DNA from: Methylovorus glucosotrophus
Lineage (GTDB): Bacteria > Pseudomonadota > Gammaproteobacteria > Burkholderiales > Methylophilaceae
Reading direction: 5' to 3'
Assembly: GCF_009858335.1 (NCBI RefSeq)
Contig: NZ_VMSE01000001.1
Location: forward strand, 1,364,001 to 1,428,000
DNA length: 64,000 nucleotides
Shown: positions 56,465 to 64,000 of the stretch, piece by piece
Position numbering within the stretch: position 1 is the stretch's first letter
How the letters are laid out: each line of letters opens with the position of its first letter
Program-made: the position numbers and the translations under genes
Notes under the pieces: generated by a model
What the model saw: only the letters and a program-made list of their open reading frames with translations
What the model was told of the DNA's origin: nothing
Database searches by the model: none

Positions 56465-57634
56465 ATGACAAAAAAGCATTCCCGCTGGACGGAATTAGTG
56501 CAGCCTGAGGACTTGGCCGGCACCCGCGGAGCGGTGTTTTCCAGCCTGGTCGGTAGTATGGAACGAGCGTCTACCGTGGTCTTTCCGGATGTCAAAAGCA
56601 TGCGCGAGCGGGATTGGCGCAGCAAAACCCAATACAGCTATGGCTTGCTTGGTACGCCTACGACGCGGCGGCTGGAGAATAAACTTGCTTTGATTGATGG
56701 CGTGCAGCATGCATTGCTGCTGCCTTCCGGTTTGGCTGCTGTCAGCCTGATTTTTCTGGCATTGCTGAAAAGTGGCGAGCGCGTGCTGTTGCCGCGCAAT
56801 GCCTATCAGCCAGGGGTCGACCTGGCGCGCATGCTGGCGGTGCGTTTTGGCATTGAGGTCGATTTTTATGATCCCTTGCAACCAGAGGCTGTGCCTTTTA
56901 CTGCCAACACACGCCTGCTCTGGGTGGAAACGCCAGGGTCGGTGACCATGGAAGTGGCTGATCTGAGGCAATTGGCTGAGCTTGCTCACGCACGAGGCGT
57001 TCTCGTGGCAGCCGATGCTACGTGGTCTGCCGGCATAGCCCAGAATGTGTTTGCCCTGGGCGCCGATATAGCCATGCAGGCGCTGACCAAATACCAGTCC
57101 GGCGGCAGTGATGTGATGATGGGCAGCGTCAGTACCGACGACGATGCGCTGCATGAGCAATTGCTGAAAACCCATATGCAGCTGGGGCTGGGGGTGAGCC
57201 CAGAGGATTGCCAGCTGGTGTTGCGCAGTCTGCCCCATTATCGCCTGCGCTATCTGGCGCAGGATATCGCGGCCCGCAAGCTCGCTGAATGGCTGTCATC
57301 GCAACCGGGTATTGCGCGTGTCTTGCACCCGGCCTTGCCCAGTTGTCCTGGGCATGCCATCTGGCAGCGTGACTTCACTGCCGCTGCCAGTCTGTTTTCT
57401 GTCTTGTTCGAGCCCGATATTGCGCAGGCCTGCATTGATCGTTTTGTTGAAGCCCTGGCGCTATTCCATATTGGCTACAGCTGGGGCGGGGCGGTGAGTC
57501 TGGCGATCCCTTATGATGTGCGTGACCGGTATCCGCATAGCGGCGGCCTGGTGCGCTTTTATGTCGGGCTTGAAGATGTGGATGACCTCATTGCCGATGT
57601 TGAGCAGGCATTGGCGCAGACGATCAATCTGTAA
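56465..57634 (+). CDS. metC: Cystathionine beta-lyase (PLP-dependent)
   Basis: A 389-residue Cys/Met-metabolism enzyme. The PLP lysine is in ALTKYQSGGSDVMMGS near residue 206, and GTPTTRRLENKLALIDG near residue 64 is typical of the MetC group. It cleaves cystathionine to homocysteine, pyruvate and ammonia. Other family members (gamma-lyase, gamma-synthase) are possible. No SAM-type riboswitch is seen in the 115-bp gap upstream. Confidence 0.82.
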   Translation: MTKKHSRWTELVQPEDLAGTRGAVFSSLVGSMERASTVVFPDVKSMRERDWRSKTQYSYGLLGTPTTRRLENKLALIDGVQHALLLPSGLAAVSLIFLALLKSGERVLLPRNAYQPGVDLARMLAVRFGIEVDFYDPLQPEAVPFTANTRLLWVETPGSVTMEVADLRQLAELAHARGVLVAADATWSAGIAQNVFALGADIAMQALTKYQSGGSDVMMGSVSTDDDALHEQLLKTHMQLGLGVSPEDCQLVLRSLPHYRLRYLAQDIAARKLAEWLSSQPGIARVLHPALPSCPGHAIWQRDFTAAASLFSVLFEPDIAQACIDRFVEALALFHIGYSWGGAVSLAIPYDVRDRYPHSGGLVRFYVGLEDVDDLIADVEQALAQTINL

Positions 57635-57672
57635 CATAAGCACGATTTTCCACTCGTTGCCATGGCCGCGCT

Positions 57673-57681
57673 TGTTATAAT
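57673..57681 (+). promoter_or_regulatory. Extended -10 promoter directly at the dnaB start codon
   Basis: TGTTATAAT is a TG-N-TATAAT extended -10. It ends only 5 bp before the dnaB ATG, so transcription would begin at or near that ATG. There is no ribosome binding site between them. Confidence 0.6.
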
Positions 57682-57686
57682 GCGGC

Positions 57687-59069
57687 ATGGCTGACGATAT
57701 CCTTGAATCCCTGAAATTACCCCCGCATTCGGTAGAAGCCGAGCAGTCTGTGCTTGGCGGCCTGCTGCTTGAGAACGAGGCGATTGACCGCATTGCTGAC
57801 CTGCTCGGACCTGCCGATTTTTATCGTCACGACCACAGGCTCATTTTTGAGCACATCGCACGCCTCATCGAGCGTAACAAGCCTGCCGATATCGTTACCG
57901 TCGCCGAGTCGCTGGAGAATTCTGCCGAGCTGTCCGGCGTGGGCGGTATCGCTTATCTGGGGGCGCTAGCGCAAAACACGCCTACCGCCGCCAACATCCG
58001 CCGCTATGCAGAAATCGTGCATGAGCGTGCCGTCATGCGCAAGCTGGTGGAAGTGGGGTCCGGCATTGCCGAGAGTGCTTATAATCCGCAGGGGCGCGAT
58101 GCCCAGCAACTGCTTGATGAAGCCGAGGCCAAAATATTCCAGATCGCAGAAGGTGGACGCAAAACCTCGCAAGGCTTTCTGGACATGAAGACCATTCTGC
58201 CCAAAGTGGCAGACCGTATTGATTACCTCTACCAGCGCGAGAACCAGGGCGGCGTCACGGGCGTGCCCACCGGATTCAGCGATCTGGATGAGCGAACCTC
58301 TGGCTTCCAGCCTGGCGATCTGATTATTGTCGCAGGCCGCCCATCCATGGGTAAAACAGCGTTCTCGCTGAATATTGCCGAGAATGTGGCGCTGGAAACC
58401 AAACTGCCTGTCGCCGTATTTTCGATGGAAATGGCGGCGACACAGCTCGCTGCTCGTATGATCGGTTCGGTAGGGCGCCTGGATCAGCACCGCATGCGTA
58501 ATGGTAATCTGGAAGACGAGGACTGGGTGCGCCTCACCACCGCGCTGGGCAAGTTGAATGACGCTCCGGTATTCATTGACGAAGGTGCGGGCTTGAGCTC
58601 CTTTGAAGTGCGTGCGCGTGCGCGCCGTTTGCATCGCCAGACCGGCAAGCTGGGCTTGATCGTGGTCGACTATTTGCAGCTGATGACGGGTGCGGCTGGT
58701 CGGCAGAGTGAAAACCGCGCTACGGAAATCTCCGAAATCTCCCGCTCACTCAAGGCCTTGGCGAAGGAGCTTGATGTGCCGGTAGTGGCATTGTCCCAGC
58801 TTAACCGCGGCCTGGAGCAGCGCACTGATAAACGTCCAGTCATGTCCGACTTGCGTGAATCCGGCGCTATCGAGCAGGATGCCGACTTGATTCTGTTTAT
58901 CTACCGTGATGAAGTCTACAACCCTGACTCACAGGACAAGGGCACGGCGGAAATCATTATCGCCAAGCAGCGTAACGGCCCGATTGGCCGGGTACGTCTT
59001 ACCTTCATGGGCCAATTCACGCGATTCGAGAATCACGTCTCTGGCAGTTCCTTCCAGGACGAATATTAA
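57687..59069 (+). CDS. dnaB: Replicative DNA helicase DnaB
   Basis: A 460-residue hexameric helicase: an N-terminal DnaG-binding domain (PHSVEAEQSVLGGLLL), then a RecA-like motor with Walker A AGRPSMGKTAFS near residue 216, Walker B LIVVDYLQLM and SDLRESGAIEQDADLI. It unwinds DNA ahead of the fork. No intein is present. No ribosome binding site precedes the ATG and a strong -10 lies right before it, suggesting a leaderless message. Confidence 0.96.
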   Translation: MADDILESLKLPPHSVEAEQSVLGGLLLENEAIDRIADLLGPADFYRHDHRLIFEHIARLIERNKPADIVTVAESLENSAELSGVGGIAYLGALAQNTPTAANIRRYAEIVHERAVMRKLVEVGSGIAESAYNPQGRDAQQLLDEAEAKIFQIAEGGRKTSQGFLDMKTILPKVADRIDYLYQRENQGGVTGVPTGFSDLDERTSGFQPGDLIIVAGRPSMGKTAFSLNIAENVALETKLPVAVFSMEMAATQLAARMIGSVGRLDQHRMRNGNLEDEDWVRLTTALGKLNDAPVFIDEGAGLSSFEVRARARRLHRQTGKLGLIVVDYLQLMTGAAGRQSENRATEISEISRSLKALAKELDVPVVALSQLNRGLEQRTDKRPVMSDLRESGAIEQDADLILFIYRDEVYNPDSQDKGTAEIIIAKQRNGPIGRVRLTFMGQFTRFENHVSGSSFQDEY

Positions 59070-59081
59070 TTTCCTTTCTCC

Positions 59082-60152
59082 ATGCGTCCCATTACCGCCA
59101 CTATTCATCTTGCTGCCTTGCAGCACAACCTGCGCCGCGTTCGTGACTATGCGCCGCATGCGCGCACCATGGCGGTCGTCAAAGCGAATGGCTATGGCCA
59201 TGGCCTGCTGAATGTGGCGCGTGGCCTGGCTGAGGCCGATGGATTTGCTGTCCTCCGTTTGCAAGAGGCACTGGAGCTGCGGGCGGCGGGTTATCGACAA
59301 ACCCTGTTGCTGCTTGAAGGCGTGTTTGAGTCTGCGGAGTTGAATGCGGCTGCCGACGCCGGAGTGTCCATCGTCGTGCATGCTGAACACCAGATTGCCA
59401 TGCTGGAGCAGGCAAGCTTGCCAGTACCCATCGCCGTGTTTGTCAAAATGAATACCGGCATGAATCGCCTGGGTTTTGTGCCTCAGGCATTTGCATCTGC
59501 CGTTGCACGCTTGGCCGCTTGCCCCCAGGTGAGCAGCATTACCCTGATGACCCATTTTGCCACGGCCGATGAAGCGCCAGGCATTGCCACGGCCCTGCAG
59601 CGATTTGAAGCGGGCGCTGCCGGCATGCAGTATCCGAAATCCCTTGCCAACTCGGCTGCCATTTTGCGCCATCCTGAAAGTCATGCCGACTGGGTGCGCC
59701 CTGGCATCATGCTGTATGGCGCAACACCGGTGCAATCGGTCACGGCCGCCCATTTTGGACTGCAGGCGGTGATGCATCTGCAATCGGAGCTGATTGCCGT
59801 GCAGACCTTGCCCCCCGGGGAGAGCCTGGGCTACGGCGCCACGTTTGTGGCCGAGCGCGAAACCAGAGTTGGGATAGTGGCTTGTGGCTACGCCGATGGT
59901 TATCCACGCCATGCGCCTGGCGGCACGCCCATTGCCGTGGCCGGGCAGGTGAGCAAGACCCTGGGGCGCGTTTCCATGGATATGCTGTTTGTCGATATCA
60001 CGGATATTCCAGCAGCTGACATCGGCAGTCCGGTCGAACTATGGGGCGCCACCATCCCCGTGGATGCCGTCGCGGAGGCTTGCGGAACGGTGGGCTACGA
60101 GCTCCTTTGTGCGGTGACTTCGCGGGTTAATTTCAAGGTTGTGCATGGCTAA
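59082..60152 (+). CDS. alr: Alanine racemase
   Basis: A 356-residue PLP enzyme with the catalytic lysine in [15 protein letters not shown] near residue 32, [10 protein letters not shown] and the C-terminal [16 protein letters not shown] block. It makes D-alanine for peptidoglycan. It lies 12 bp after dnaB and overlaps radA by 8 bp. Confidence 0.94.
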   Translation: MRPITATIHLAALQHNLRRVRDYAPHARTMAVVKANGYGHGLLNVARGLAEADGFAVLRLQEALELRAAGYRQTLLLLEGVFESAELNAAADAGVSIVVHAEHQIAMLEQASLPVPIAVFVKMNTGMNRLGFVPQAFASAVARLAACPQVSSITLMTHFATADEAPGIATALQRFEAGAAGMQYPKSLANSAAILRHPESHADWVRPGIMLYGATPVQSVTAAHFGLQAVMHLQSELIAVQTLPPGESLGYGATFVAERETRVGIVACGYADGYPRHAPGGTPIAVAGQVSKTLGRVSMDMLFVDITDIPAADIGSPVELWGATIPVDAVAEACGTVGYELLCAVTSRVNFKVVHG

Positions 60153-61503
60153 GGCAAAAACCGTTTACACCTGCACCGAGTGCGGGGCATCTTCACCTAA
60201 ATGGCAAGGACAGTGCCCCAGTTGCATGGCATGGAACACGCTGGTCGAGAGCATAGCGGAAGCGCCGACGGCCAACCGCTATGCAGCATTGGCGCAGACG
60301 GCTGGCTTGCAAAAGCTGGCCGAAGTGGAGGCGGCCGAGGTGCCGCGCCAGCCTTCTGGCATCGGCGAATTTGATCGCGTGCTGGGCGGCGGCCTGGTGG
60401 CAGGCGGGGTCGTGCTGATCGGGGGCGACCCCGGCATAGGCAAGTCCACCTTGCTGTTGCAGACACTGTGCCACGTTGGCCATCTGCGTAAAGCCATCTA
60501 CGTGAGCGGTGAGGAGTCTGCGCAGCAGATTGCCATGCGTGCCCGCCGACTGGGGCTGGATGCTGGCCCGATTGATCTTCTTGCCGAAATTCAGCTGGAA
60601 AAAATTCTGGCGACCCTGCAGACGCACAAGCCGGATATTGCCGTCATTGACTCCATCCAGACCATATACTCCGAGGCTTTGCAGTCGGCCCCTGGCTCGG
60701 TGGCACAGGTGCGTGAATGCTCAGCCCAGTTAACACGTGCTGCCAAACAACTGGGGATCACGGTGATCCTGGTGGGCCATGTCACCAAGGAAGGCTCGCT
60801 CGCCGGGCCACGCGTGCTGGAGCATATTGTCGATACCGTGCTGTATTTCGAGGGCGACCCCAACTCCAGTTTCCGCCTGATTCGCGCGTTCAAAAACCGT
60901 TTTGGTGCGGTCAATGAGCTGGGTGTGTTTGCCATGACAGAGAAGGGCTTGCGCGAAGTTAGCAATCCATCGGCGCTGTTTCTTTCCCATCATGCCGAGC
61001 AAGTGGCGGGCTCTTGTATTACGGTTACCCAGGAAGGCTCACGGCCTTTGCTGGTCGAGATACAGGCCCTGGTCGATGAGGCGCATGCGCCCAACCCCAA
61101 GCGCCTTTGCGTGGGCCTTGAGCAGAACCGGCTGGCCATGTTGCTGGCCGTATTGCATCGCCATGCGGGTGTCGCATGCTTTGACCAGGATGTGTTTATC
61201 AATGCGGTGGGTGGCGTGCGGATCAGCGAGCCTGCAGTCGATCTTGCGGTATTGCTGGCGATAGTATCTTCTTTGAAAAACAAGCCACTGCATAACAAAC
61301 TGATTGTATTTGGTGAGGTTGGGCTGGCGGGAGAAGTGAGACCGGTACAGCGTGGTCAGGAGCGCCTGAAGGAAGCTGCCAAGCTGGGCTTTACCCATGC
61401 CATCGTGCCCAAGGCAAATGCCCCCAAGCAAGCCATTCCGGATTTGACGGTTATCGCTGTCGAACGCCTGGATCAAGCCTTGCAGAAAATTAAAGAACTA
61501 TAA
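60145..61503 (+). CDS. radA: DNA repair protein RadA
   Basis: A 452-residue protein with an N-terminal C4 zinc finger ([18 protein letters not shown]), Walker [15 protein letters not shown] near residue 97, the KNRFG motif and a C-terminal Lon-like domain. It assists branch migration in homologous recombination. ATG 60145 is preferred over GTG 60139; it overlaps the alr stop (ATGGCTAA). Confidence 0.95.
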   Translation: MAKAKTVYTCTECGASSPKWQGQCPSCMAWNTLVESIAEAPTANRYAALAQTAGLQKLAEVEAAEVPRQPSGIGEFDRVLGGGLVAGGVVLIGGDPGIGKSTLLLQTLCHVGHLRKAIYVSGEESAQQIAMRARRLGLDAGPIDLLAEIQLEKILATLQTHKPDIAVIDSIQTIYSEALQSAPGSVAQVRECSAQLTRAAKQLGITVILVGHVTKEGSLAGPRVLEHIVDTVLYFEGDPNSSFRLIRAFKNRFGAVNELGVFAMTEKGLREVSNPSALFLSHHAEQVAGSCITVTQEGSRPLLVEIQALVDEAHAPNPKRLCVGLEQNRLAMLLAVLHRHAGVACFDQDVFINAVGGVRISEPAVDLAVLLAIVSSLKNKPLHNKLIVFGEVGLAGEVRPVQRGQERLKEAAKLGFTHAIVPKANAPKQAIPDLTVIAVERLDQALQKIKEL

Positions 61504-61523
61504 TCAAAAATCAATGTAACTTT

Positions 61524-62168
61524 ATGAAAAATATAATTTTTGATCTTGATGGGACATTGATCGATTCCTCGGGCAGCATACTTGAAAGTTACGAGGAAGC
61601 TTTTCGCCAACATGGCATCACGCCAGCCCGACCATTAACGCCGGAATTGATTGGCCCTCCCTTGATGCAAACTCTGTCGCTGATGGCAGGGCATGATGAT
61701 GCCGATACACTGGCAGCACTGGCGCAGGCTTTCAAACAGCATTACGACAGTGAAGGCTATAAGCTGACCACCGTGTTCCCCGACATTGAACCCATGCTGG
61801 CGCTACTTGCCCGTGATCACAAGCTCTATATTGGTACCAACAAGCGTATTTACCCGACCCGCCGCATTCTCGACCATCTCGGCTGGGGGGGGTATTTTCA
61901 GGAAGTATATGCGCTCGATTACTTTCATCCTGCCGTCCCCAACAAGGCGACGATGGTTGGAAATATTGTCGCGGCCCATGGCATGAATAAAACCGAGACC
62001 ATGTATATCGGTGATCGCCTGGAGGATGGCATGGCGGCAGAGGCCAATCAACTGGCTTTTGTCATGGTCACCTGGGGCTATCTGGACCCGGCGTCGGGGG
62101 ATATGCAGGCACATTGGCTAAGCTTTGACCAGCCTCAGGCGCTGGCAGAAGCCATTATCAAGCAATAA
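61524..62168 (+). CDS. HAD-family phosphatase (phosphoglycolate phosphatase-like)
   Basis: A 214-residue HAD hydrolase with the nucleophile motif FDLDGTLIDSSGSI, then GTNKR (motif II) and YIGDRLEDGMAAEAN (motif IV). It resembles Gph/PpaX-type phosphatases, but the substrate cannot be fixed. It lies 20 bp after radA in the same direction. Confidence 0.85.
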   Translation: MKNIIFDLDGTLIDSSGSILESYEEAFRQHGITPARPLTPELIGPPLMQTLSLMAGHDDADTLAALAQAFKQHYDSEGYKLTTVFPDIEPMLALLARDHKLYIGTNKRIYPTRRILDHLGWGGYFQEVYALDYFHPAVPNKATMVGNIVAAHGMNKTETMYIGDRLEDGMAAEANQLAFVMVTWGYLDPASGDMQAHWLSFDQPQALAEAIIKQ

Positions 62169-62196
62169 GCTGGTTTCAGCTCACTCAGTCAGTCTG

Positions 62197-62826
62197 TCAA
62201 AGCTCGTCGCGGCGATGGATTTCCAGCGACTGCATCTGCCGGTCATGGTATCTGGACAAGCCCAGTAGTGCCAAGATGGCGCCTATCATGGCGCACAACA
62301 TATCGGATTGTGTGTCCCACACATCGCCTTGCGTGCCCAGAAACTCATCCGCGCCTTGCCCCATGGCAACAGCAGCGCCCCATTCAATCAGCTCATAAAC
62401 CGCGCTGATGGCGAGCGCAATCGCTACGCACAGAAAGGCTGTCATGCGGCGGCTGGTGAGATAGCGCATGCGCAGCAATATCTCGCGGGCGATCAGGGCA
62501 GGCACAAAGCCTTGCATCATGTGACCCAGTTTGTCGTAAGGGTTGCGATCAAGCCCGAACCAATTCTGCACGTCAAAGCCGACAGGTACGCGGGCATAGG
62601 TATAAGCGCCGCCGACGATGAGCACCAGCGCGTGCAGGCCTATCAACACATACAGCATGTCCGTCAGCCGGAATTGACGATATGTCTTGATCAGCAAGGG
62701 CAGGGCAATCATGACGGGCAGTGTTTCCATGAGCCAGGTGGCACGATCATAAGGGGCGATGCCGGAAAGCAGGAGGCTCAGCAGCACGAGAAAGGCAACG
62801 GTAAGCGGGAGTCTGGTGGATGGCAT
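62197..62826 (-). CDS. DUF2238/YjdF-type membrane protein
   Basis: A 209-residue protein with about five to six transmembrane helices and the family-specific NPYDKLGHMMQGFVPALI and VYELIEWGAA blocks; conserved acidic and histidine residues sit near the helices. The function is unknown. It converges with the HAD gene with 28 bp between stops. Confidence 0.82.
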   Translation of the reverse strand: MPSTRLPLTVAFLVLLSLLLSGIAPYDRATWLMETLPVMIALPLLIKTYRQFRLTDMLYVLIGLHALVLIVGGAYTYARVPVGFDVQNWFGLDRNPYDKLGHMMQGFVPALIAREILLRMRYLTSRRMTAFLCVAIALAISAVYELIEWGAAVAMGQGADEFLGTQGDVWDTQSDMLCAMIGAILALLGLSRYHDRQMQSLEIHRRDEL

Positions 62827-62943
62827 GGCAAGTTTTCAGTGAACAGGTGATGAATCATAGCCAGCCTGGCCCCTGCCGACAATCCAGCTTTGTGCGTTGG
62901 CGCATGGACTACCCACATCAGGTCGCTTGCGGTATATTCACAC

Positions 62944-62965
62944 AAGGCCGCTGACAAGCGGCCTT
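62944..62965 (+). other. Hairpin upstream of a small conserved-looking gene
   Basis: AAGGCCGCT (62944-62952) and AGCGGCCTT (62957-62965) are perfect complements around GACA. A TATATT at 62933-62938 could be a -10, in which case the hairpin would form the very 5' end of the transcript. The rest of the 182-bp gap shows nothing else. Confidence 0.5.
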
Positions 62966-63008
62966 TCTCAAGCTGGCCTTTTCATTTGAATCACTTAATG
63001 GGAGCGCA

Positions 63009-63251
63009 ATGCCATCGCTTTACAAAAGTCGTGACGAACGTGTGCAGGATGTGATGTTGGCCTATCTGAATGTCGAGGAATCCAAACGGTTTTCGCTGAC
63101 GCACGGCAACCGCTACCTGCCATTCTCGGATCTGGAAAAAGAGATGATGCTGGAAGATAAAGCCTGGGCCATGGCACGGCTGGTGATCGACAAGATCATG
63201 CGCTTGCCGCCTCCCATCCGCGCCAGCGATTATCCGGCGCCCAGTATTTGA
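63009..63251 (+). CDS. Small soluble protein of unknown function
   Basis: An 80-residue protein starting MPSLYKSRDERVQDVMLAYL, with mixed charged helices and a proline-rich C-terminus; no cysteines, signal peptide or membrane helix. I recognise no family. A GGGAG box 4 bp before the ATG and normal composition support it as a gene. Confidence 0.65.
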   Translation: MPSLYKSRDERVQDVMLAYLNVEESKRFSLTHGNRYLPFSDLEKEMMLEDKAWAMARLVIDKIMRLPPPIRASDYPAPSI

Positions 63252-63285
63252 CCCCTTGCAGGGCTGACTATGCGCCCAAGGCGCT

Positions 63286-64000
63286 TTACGCGGTCTGCGC
63301 CTCAACTATCTGGCCGCTGACGCCAGCGCTGTCTTTCCCCATCAAATAGAGATATACCGACATCAGGCTCTCGGCTGTCGGCAAGGAGTCATGCACTTCT
63401 CCAGGATGGCTTTTCTTGCGCTGAGGCGATTGCACGGGGCCGGGTATCACGGCATTCAGACGCACATTCGGTGTATTTTCCAGCTCCAGCGCCCAGGTTT
63501 TTGCCAGATGCTCAACGGCTTGCTTGCTGATGCCATGGCTGCCCCAGTAGGCGCCGGCCTGATGTCCGGCAGTGGAAGAGGTGAAAATAACCGAGGTGTC
63601 AGTACCACGCTTCAGCAATGGCAAGCATGCTTTGGTCAAGGCAAAGGGCGCAGTCACATTCACCTTGAACATGCTTTCAAACTGTTCCATGGTCTGAATC
63701 TCCAGCGGACTCAGATTATCGTAATGCGCGGCATTGTGCAGAATGCCATCCAGGCGGCCCAATTGCTGATAAATGCCTTCTGCCATTGCCGCAAAGGATG
63801 GCTCATCGGTTTTACTCAGGTCCAGAGGAAAAATCACTGCCTGCGGATAGCCCGCGGCTTCAATGGCGTCATAAACCGCTTCCAGCTTTTTCAGCGTGCG
63901 ACCACACAAAATGACAGTGGCACCATGACGCGCAAAGGCCAGGGCGGCTTCCCGCCCTATGCCCTGGCCTGCGCCAGTGACAAGGATGACGTGGTCTGCT
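63286..64000 (-). CDS. Short-chain dehydrogenase/reductase, YciK-like (N-terminus cut by window)
   Basis: About 238 residues are visible; the frame stays open to the window edge and the start lies beyond it. The nucleotide-binding TGAGQGIGREAALAFARHGA and NAAHYDNLSPL motifs are present. At the active site the usual YxxxK reads HGISK (in YWGSHGISKQAVEHLAK), so the catalytic tyrosine position is histidine. The enzyme may be inactive or have changed chemistry. Its closest known relatives are YciK-type proteins of unknown substrate. Confidence 0.85.
   Translation of the reverse strand, partial: ADHVILVTGAGQGIGREAALAFARHGATVILCGRTLKKLEAVYDAIEAAGYPQAVIFPLDLSKTDEPSFAAMAEGIYQQLGRLDGILHNAAHYDNLSPLEIQTMEQFESMFKVNVTAPFALTKACLPLLKRGTDTSVIFTSSTAGHQAGAYWGSHGISKQAVEHLAKTWALELENTPNVRLNAVIPGPVQSPQRKKSHPGEVHDSLPTAESLMSVYLYLMGKDSAGVSGQIVEAQTA

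Overview
The window looks like the chromosome of a methylotrophic betaproteobacterium of the Methylophilaceae. Methylobacillus (M. flagellatus type) is my best guess, but that is recognition of gene content and not a database match. The evidence is a complete ribulose monophosphate (RuMP) module (tal, hps, hpi) beside tandem fae genes and tetrahydromethanopterin (H4MPT) genes, plus betaproteobacterial neighbourhoods such as tRNA-Leu/tig/clpP/clpX/lon/hupB/tRNAs/ppiD and rpsF/priB/rpsR/rplI/dnaB/alr/radA. I see no insertion sequences, phage genes, CRISPR arrays or rRNA.

Layout. 1-14920 is the C1 island. It begins with the end of mptG (beta-RFAP synthase), then mtdB, an ATP-grasp gene, mch, a RimK-like ATP-grasp gene and a CitG-like gene. 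A 354-bp non-coding region with strong predicted RNA structure follows, then tal, hps, hpi, fae and fae2. Next comes a cofactor-biosynthesis block: a HisA-like gene on the minus strand, and on the plus strand MfnD-like ATP-grasp, MfnF-like, pabB, MfnE-like kinase and a pterin carbinolamine dehydratase-like gene. 14924-22164 (minus) is a tripartite heavy-metal-type RND efflux operon that ends in a membrane diguanylate cyclase. 22242-31457 holds a small unknown gene, three tRNAs and the protein quality-control set. 31626-38602 (minus) holds fabI, a peptide-type ABC importer without its ATPase, mltD and gloB. 38631-43958 is a tight plus-strand run: methyltransferase-like gene, rnhA, dnaQ, rfbBACD. 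44011-48087 (minus) holds a queD-like gene, a deacetylase, rsgA, a cytochrome c and an M48 protease, followed by orn on the plus strand. 48989-51868 (minus) has glgA and an antiporter-like gene; ppc is divergent. 54880-62168 is the ribosomal-protein/replication run. The window ends with a DUF2238-like membrane protein, a small unknown gene and a truncated short-chain dehydrogenase.

How the parts fit. Fae condenses formaldehyde with H4MPT, MtdB oxidises methylene-H4MPT and Mch hydrolyses methenyl-H4MPT: the dissimilatory branch. Hps and Hpi fix formaldehyde onto ribulose 5-phosphate and isomerise the product, and Tal helps regenerate the acceptor: the assimilatory branch. Both sit together with genes for their cofactors: pABA (pabB) and MptG for H4MPT, and Mfn-type enzymes for a methylofuran-like cofactor. 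The formyltransferase/hydrolase (fhc) genes are not in the window.

The most interesting unexplained signals are: the structured RNA region before tal; a perfect 15-bp inverted repeat before hps; a strong terminator wedged between hps and hpi; two unequal fae copies; an 18-bp divergent gap in the cofactor block; a probable leaderless dnaB message; and a short-chain dehydrogenase whose catalytic tyrosine position is histidine. Nothing was searched or folded by software; structures were paired by eye.
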